From Aeromicrobium sp. (GTDB lineage: Bacteria; Actinomycetota; Actinomycetes; Propionibacteriales; Nocardioidaceae), in NCBI GenBank assembly GCA_023254755.1, contig JALRKU010000237.1:1-15400 (forward strand): a stretch of 15,400 bases of DNA. The letters run 5' to 3'. Every line of letters begins with the position of its first letter. Positions within the stretch are counted from its first letter, which is position 1. Made by a program: the position numbers and the translations under genes. The notes under the pieces were generated by a model. It was not told the origin of the DNA. It saw nothing but the letters and a program-made list of their open reading frames with translations, and did no database searches. This document shows, in pieces, positions 13,737 to 15,400 of the stretch.

Positions 13737-15077
13737 TCAGCCGTGCGCACGGTGCTCCAGGCTGTCGAGGATCGCGTCGATGTCGGCCCGCGAGGTCGTC
13801 GGGTTGACGAAGCAGAACCGCAGCACCGACTCGCCGGCATACCGCGTCGCGGTGACGAGCGCCTCGCCGGAGGCACGAGCGAGCTCGGACCAGGCGTCGT
13901 AGTCGGCGCGGGTCCACCCGTGTCTCCGGAACAGCACGACCGACAGGTGGCCGGGGGCGACCTGCTCCAGCCAGGGACGACACGCAATGGCGGCGGCCGC
14001 GTGGTCGGCCAGGTCGAGGCACGTCTCCACCGCGTCGCGGTAGGCCTGGGTCCCGTTGGCCACCAGCGACGCCCACAGCGGCAGGCCGCGGGCCCGCCGC
14101 GTCAGTGGCACGGCGTAGTCGGCCGGGTTGTCCATCGCTGCGTCGACGGGGCTCGTGGCGTCCAGGTACTCCGCCTGCTGTCGGTGGGCGGCCCTGGCGG
14201 CCAGCGGGTCCTTGTAGAGGACCGCCGCGCAGTCGAACGGGGTGAACAGCCACTTGTGCGGGTCGATCGTGACCGAGTCCGCCCGGTCGATGCCGTGGAA
14301 GGCACCGCGGGTCCGCGGAGAGAGCAGGGCGGCACCCCCGTAGGCGGCGTCGACGTGGAGCCACAGACCACGCGCCTGGCAGCTGTCGGCGATCTCGTCG
14401 AGCCTGTCGACCGCGCCGGTGTTCGTCGCTCCAGCGCTCACCACGACCGCGACGGTGTCGTCGAGGTCGAGCGTGTCGAGGACCGGCTCGAGCTCGTCGG
14501 CACGCAGTGCGTGGTCGGCGCTCCCGGCGCTCACGACCCGGCACCCCATGATCCCGGCGGAGGCCCACACCGAGGAGTGCACGGACGCCGCGGCGACGAT
14601 CACGGTCGGGATGCGGCCTGTCGCCCGCCACGTCGACTGGCGCGCGGCGACCAGCGCGCTGAGGTTCGCGATCGACCCGCCGCTGACGAACACCCCGTGC
14701 GCCTCCGGCGGCAGCCCGACGGTGTCGCACAGCCAGCGCGCCGCGGTCCGCTCCGCCTGGACGACGAAGCCGGCCTCGAGCTCGCTGCCGCCGTAGACCG
14801 CCGACGCCGAGACGGCGACGTCGGCGAGGGTCGCGGCGACCGTGGGCGCCCCACCGACGAAGGCGAGGTACCGAGGGTGATCGGTGGGGAACGCCGAGGG
14901 CAGCACCGTGTCGCGCAGCACCTCCCACGTCGCCTGCATCCCGATCCCCGATCTCTCGATCTCCGGGAGAGCCGCCGCGCCCTCAGGGCGCGCCGAACGG
15001 TGCGACGTTCGTCGCCCGACGACCCACTCCGCGACGTCCCGAAGGACCTCGCGGTCCCTCACCGTGAACTCATGCAA
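13737..15077 (-). CDS. PLP-dependent group II (aromatic-type) amino acid decarboxylase
   Basis: 446 aa, typical for the family. Seen: substrate-side HPRYLAF (67-73), GGSIANL (133-139), HSSV with H167 stacking on PLP, HVDAAYGG (241-248) with D243 contacting the pyridine nitrogen, and the PLP lysine in DPHKWLFTPFDC (272-283, K275). It belongs to the AADC/tyrosine/DOPA decarboxylase group, which turns L-amino acids into amines plus CO2 in the cytoplasm. Substrate cannot be read from sequence; diaminobutyrate or glutamate-type members are alternatives, although the DPHKW-LFTPFDC context favours aromatic substrates. The start is TTG at 15077: no ATG or GTG exists upstream in frame before the stop, and the next candidate is GTG at 15062. 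It is first gene of the probable operon with GGDEF-EAL (28 bp) and the acyltransferase. Confidence 0.9.
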   Translation of the reverse strand: MHEFTVRDREVLRDVAEWVVGRRTSHRSARPEGAAALPEIERSGIGMQATWEVLRDTVLPSAFPTDHPRYLAFVGGAPTVAATLADVAVSASAVYGGSELEAGFVVQAERTAARWLCDTVGLPPEAHGVFVSGGSIANLSALVAARQSTWRATGRIPTVIVAAASVHSSVWASAGIMGCRVVSAGSADHALRADELEPVLDTLDLDDTVAVVVSAGATNTGAVDRLDEIADSCQARGLWLHVDAAYGGAALLSPRTRGAFHGIDRADSVTIDPHKWLFTPFDCAAVLYKDPLAARAAHRQQAEYLDATSPVDAAMDNPADYAVPLTRRARGLPLWASLVANGTQAYRDAVETCLDLADHAAAAIACRPWLEQVAPGHLSVVLFRRHGWTRADYDAWSELARASGEALVTATRYAGESVLRFCFVNPTTSRADIDAILDSLEHRAHG

Positions 15078-15116
15078 CTCGACTCGATGCAGTTGGTACC
15101 GACACTCCCTGTCGTG

Positions 15117-15122
15117 ACCCTA
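15117..15122 (-). promoter_or_regulatory. possible -10 TAGGGT for the decarboxylase operon
   Basis: TAGGGT on the minus strand fits TAnnnT and would give a leader of about 33 nt before the TTG at 15077. No clear -35 is seen. Confidence 0.3.
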
Positions 15123-15370
15123 TCCCTCGAGACGCTCACCGACGGCGGGTCTCGCACCGCGTCGCGACGCCTCGCGCCCCATCGACCTCCACCGGGGTCA
15201 CCGTGCCGATGCCCGCACTGCGTTCCGTGCCCTGTTCCACGGATGACGTCGAACCGAGCACAGGAGACTCCGTCGCTCGCTGGCGCTCGCTCCTCCCCAC
15301 GTCACCATCGTTGATGCGAAGCAGAACGGCCCCGCAGTCGGTGGTGAGGATCTCCGCTCGACGAAAGACA

Positions 15371-15396
15371 ACGGCCCCGCCGTCGGGCGGGGCCGT
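15371..15396 (-). terminator. hairpin terminator for a minus-strand gene beyond the right edge
   Basis: ACGGCCCCGCC (15371-15381) pairs perfectly with GGCGGGGCCGT (15386-15396) around a 4-base loop. Read on the minus strand it is followed by TGTCTTTCG, a T-rich tail, so it most likely ends a gene entering from the right; the plus strand has no T-run. Confidence 0.75.
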
Positions 15397-15400
15397 GCTG

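Larger units (their letters stand above)
15078..15400. other. gene-free right end
   Basis: No credible coding frame. It holds the promoter region of the decarboxylase gene, a 12-bp palindrome GCGTCGCGACGC (15159-15170), a short GC-rich stretch with the direct repeat GCTCGCT near 15273-15290, and two copies of a terminator core (15325 and 15370), only the second of which forms a full hairpin. Confidence 0.6.

Noticed and set aside
11393..13807. 804-codon plus-strand open frame opposite the GGDEF-EAL gene
   Set aside because: Arg/Gln/Asp-rich low-complexity translation with no recognisable domain; the opposite strand has complete GGDEF and EAL signatures.
13709..13987. N-terminal extension of the GGDEF-EAL protein to 13987
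   Set aside because: The extra 93 residues are Arg/Pro/Ser-rich and overlap the decarboxylase reading frame; a ribosome site sits just before GTG 13708.
13269..15314. 681-codon plus-strand open frame opposite the decarboxylase gene
   Set aside because: Mirror frame with Arg/Gly-rich composition; it crosses the intergenic gap and runs into non-coding sequence.

Overview
The window looks like chromosomal DNA from a high-GC Gram-positive actinomycete. GC is very high throughout, GTG and TTG starts are common, and several promoters sit so close to the start codon that the mRNA would be leaderless. The families present (Zmp1-like M13 peptidase, variant-LRR membrane protein, IspD-SDR fusion, SIP flavoprotein, HTTM plus DUF5819 pairs, an Ala-Asp-rich wall-anchored protein) fit Propionibacteriales such as Nocardioides or Aeromicrobium. 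That placement is inference. I find 13 protein genes and no rRNA, tRNA, CRISPR array, IS element or phage gene.

Left part (1-5693): the C-terminus of an EF-hand protein cut by the left edge; a single-pass membrane protein with an N-terminal variant leucine-rich repeat domain; a strong bidirectional hairpin terminator; a bifunctional cytidylyltransferase/SDR of the CDP-ribitol synthase type; a siderophore-interacting FAD protein; and, divergent from it across only 20 bp, an M13 zinc metallopeptidase without a signal peptide.

Central part (5706-10687, all minus strand): two copies of a two-gene cassette, each a DUF5819-type one-TM protein followed by an HTTM (vitamin K-dependent carboxylase-like / SdpB-like) membrane protein whose start overlaps the stop of its partner. 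Between them is a gene for a secreted protein with a signal peptide, four cysteines, an Ala-Asp low-complexity stalk and an LPDAG-TM-Arg wall-sorting tail. The layout recalls sdpABC, where SdpA and SdpB mature a secreted SdpC precursor. One cassette keeps the family motifs and the other has lost them in both genes. This is the best candidate for an undescribed system.

Right part (10749-15077, minus strand): a PLP-dependent aromatic-type decarboxylase, a multi-TM GGDEF-EAL protein with intact catalytic motifs but no inhibitory site, and a small acyltransferase resembling LuxI/FeeM. The last two overlap as ATGA, so this is probably one operon. It could link amine formation, c-di-GMP turnover and a diffusible N-acyl product. 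The final 320 bp have no gene but hold a terminator for a minus-strand gene beyond the right edge.
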